Source of the DNA: Planctomycetota bacterium
Lineage (GTDB): Bacteria; Planctomycetota; Planctomycetia; Pirellulales; Pirellulaceae
Reading direction: 5' to 3'
DNA: 5,518 nucleotides
Assembly: GCA_026692885.1 (NCBI GenBank)
Contig: JAPLNJ010001090.1
Location: 1 to 5,518 of the forward strand
The position numbers were made by a program, and so were the translations under genes. Within the stretch, counting starts at the first letter, position 1. Every line of letters starts with the position of its first letter. Below are positions 5,190-5,518 of the stretch, one piece after another. Below the pieces are notes generated by a model. The model ran no database searches and was not told the origin of the DNA. It saw only the letters and a list, made by a program, of their open reading frames with translations.

Positions 5190-5261
5190 GGGTCGGTAGC
5201 TGAGACGGTGTAGCACCTGGCTGAAAACCAGGAGACGAGGATTCGAGCACCTCCCGACCCA
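5190..5261 (+). tRNA. tRNA-Phe (GAA), atypical T arm
   Basis: The 72-nt cloverleaf has acceptor GGGTCGG/CCGACCC (7 perfect pairs), T8, a D stem GCTG/TAGC ending in G-T, anticodon stem CCTGG/CCAGG and loop CTGAAAA, with anticodon GAA at 5223-5225. The variable loop has 4 nt and G15/C48 are compatible. Discriminator A73 fits Phe. Two positions are odd: the T stem closes with A53 opposite A61 in place of the nearly universal G53-C61, and position 21 is G where A is normal. The 3' CCA is not encoded. Confidence 0.9.
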
Positions 5262-5286
5262 CTACGCGACTGCCGCGTGCCAATTT

Positions 5287-5360
5287 GGCTCGTTCGTCTA
5301 TCGGTTTGAGGATGACGCCCTTTCAAGGCGTCGAGGCGGGTTCGACTCCCGCACGAGCCG
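5287..5360 (+). tRNA. tRNA-Glu (UUC)
   Basis: Acceptor GGCTCGT/ACGAGCC pairs fully. The 5' half (TTCGTCTA) is typical of bacterial tRNA-Glu. Anticodon stem ACGCC/GGCGT carries loop CTTTCAA, anticodon TTC at 5322-5324. T arm GCGGG-TTCGACT-CCCGC is perfect, and discriminator G73 is as in bacterial tRNA-Glu. CCA is not encoded. Of the four tRNAs in the window this is the only fully conventional one. Confidence 0.96.
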
Positions 5361-5367
5361 CTGACAT

Positions 5368-5441
5368 CAGAACGTGGCGAAGTCTGGCATCGCGCCTGGT
5401 CGGGGACCAGGAGATCGCCGGTTCAAATCCGGCCGTTCTGA
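5368..5441 (+). tRNA. tRNA-Pro (GGG), with C33
   Basis: Acceptor CAGAACG/CGTTCTG gives C1-G72, the hallmark of bacterial tRNA-Pro, with discriminator A73. D stem GCGA/TCGC, anticodon stem CCTGG/CCAGG and T arm GCCGG-TTCAAAT-CCGGC all pair perfectly. The anticodon loop is TCGGGGA: anticodon GGG at 5402-5404, followed by G37 as expected for Pro. Position 33 is C where U is almost universal. The gene starts 7 nt after tRNA-Glu, so the two surely share a transcript. CCA is not encoded. Confidence 0.93.
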
Positions 5442-5452
5442 CTGGAGACAAA

Positions 5453-5518
5453 CGGGCAGAGGTGCAGATGGGAGCACGCCTGCTTTGGGAGCAGGAGGGT
5501 TCCGGTTCGACTCCGGGG
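5453..5518 (+). tRNA. tRNA-Pro (UGG), cut by the window end
   Basis: 5' acceptor strand CGGGCAG (C1 fits Pro), D stem GTGC/GCAC, anticodon stem CCTGC/GCAGG with loop TTTGGGA, anticodon TGG at 5486-5488, T arm TCCGG-TTCGACT-CCGGG. The rest of the acceptor stem lies outside the window. Oddities: position 8 is A, not the nearly invariant T, and the last visible base (G, position 66) would face G7. An extra G in the T-arm region or a mispaired acceptor base would explain this. It starts 11 nt after tRNA-Pro(GGG). Confidence 0.88.

Noticed and set aside
4981..5199. 72-codon plus-strand frame from a GTG
   Set aside because: It runs through the terminator and into tRNA-Phe, and has no ribosome site or recognisable product.
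1..5518. CRISPR array or other regular spaced repeats
   Set aside because: No repeated unit of 20-40 bp with regular spacing was seen on reading the window.

Overview
The window looks like accessory DNA from a planctomycete-type bacterium. This rests on recognised family resemblance: an Ala/Lys-rich HU variant of about 110 residues, several very small families I associate with Planctomycetota (Gemmata-like lineages), and an IS1380-family element of the sort common there. GC is high, Shine-Dalgarno sites are clear and coding density is low. The phylum assignment is an inference, not shown directly.

Layout, left to right. (1) 1-259 holds no gene I can support, only short GC-rich inverted repeats. 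(2) 260-592, minus: an HU-family DNA-binding protein with a good ribosome binding site and a plausible sigma-70 promoter. (3) 593-1153 is about 560 bp without a convincing gene, with one stop-bounded stretch at 878-1066 (minus) that may be a decayed gene. (4) 1154-3014 is a complete IS1380-family insertion sequence: terminal inverted repeats match at 18 of 22 positions, and the transposase is on the minus strand. The transposase appears split. Its best start (GTG at 2880, strong SD) and basic N-terminus lie in one frame, while the catalytic domain lies in the -1 frame (open to 1352). No target-site duplication is visible. (5) 3018-3529, minus: two small genes, an 81-residue WYL-domain protein followed by a 64-residue helix-turn-helix-like protein whose stop codon lies 3 bp from the IS end. 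(6) 3794-4836, plus: a 92-residue uncharacterised protein, a possible 29-residue small ORF, and a YbjN-domain protein whose start overlaps the small ORF's stop (ATGA). (7) 4837-5189: an ECF-sigma-type promoter with no substantial ORF behind it, then a very strong intrinsic terminator. (8) 5190-5518: a tight tRNA array, Phe(GAA), Glu(UUC), Pro(GGG), Pro(UGG), the last cut by the window end. Three of the four depart from near-universal tRNA positions.

The genes do not form one pathway. The most notable features are the odd tRNA array with its terminator 5 nt upstream and no visible promoter of its own, the orphan ECF-type promoter, the separately encoded WYL and HTH modules, and the frame-split transposase. 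The tRNAs resemble the non-standard tRNA islands known from plasmids, phages and integrative elements, which fits the IS and the scatter of small genes. The full array and its neighbours lie beyond the window.
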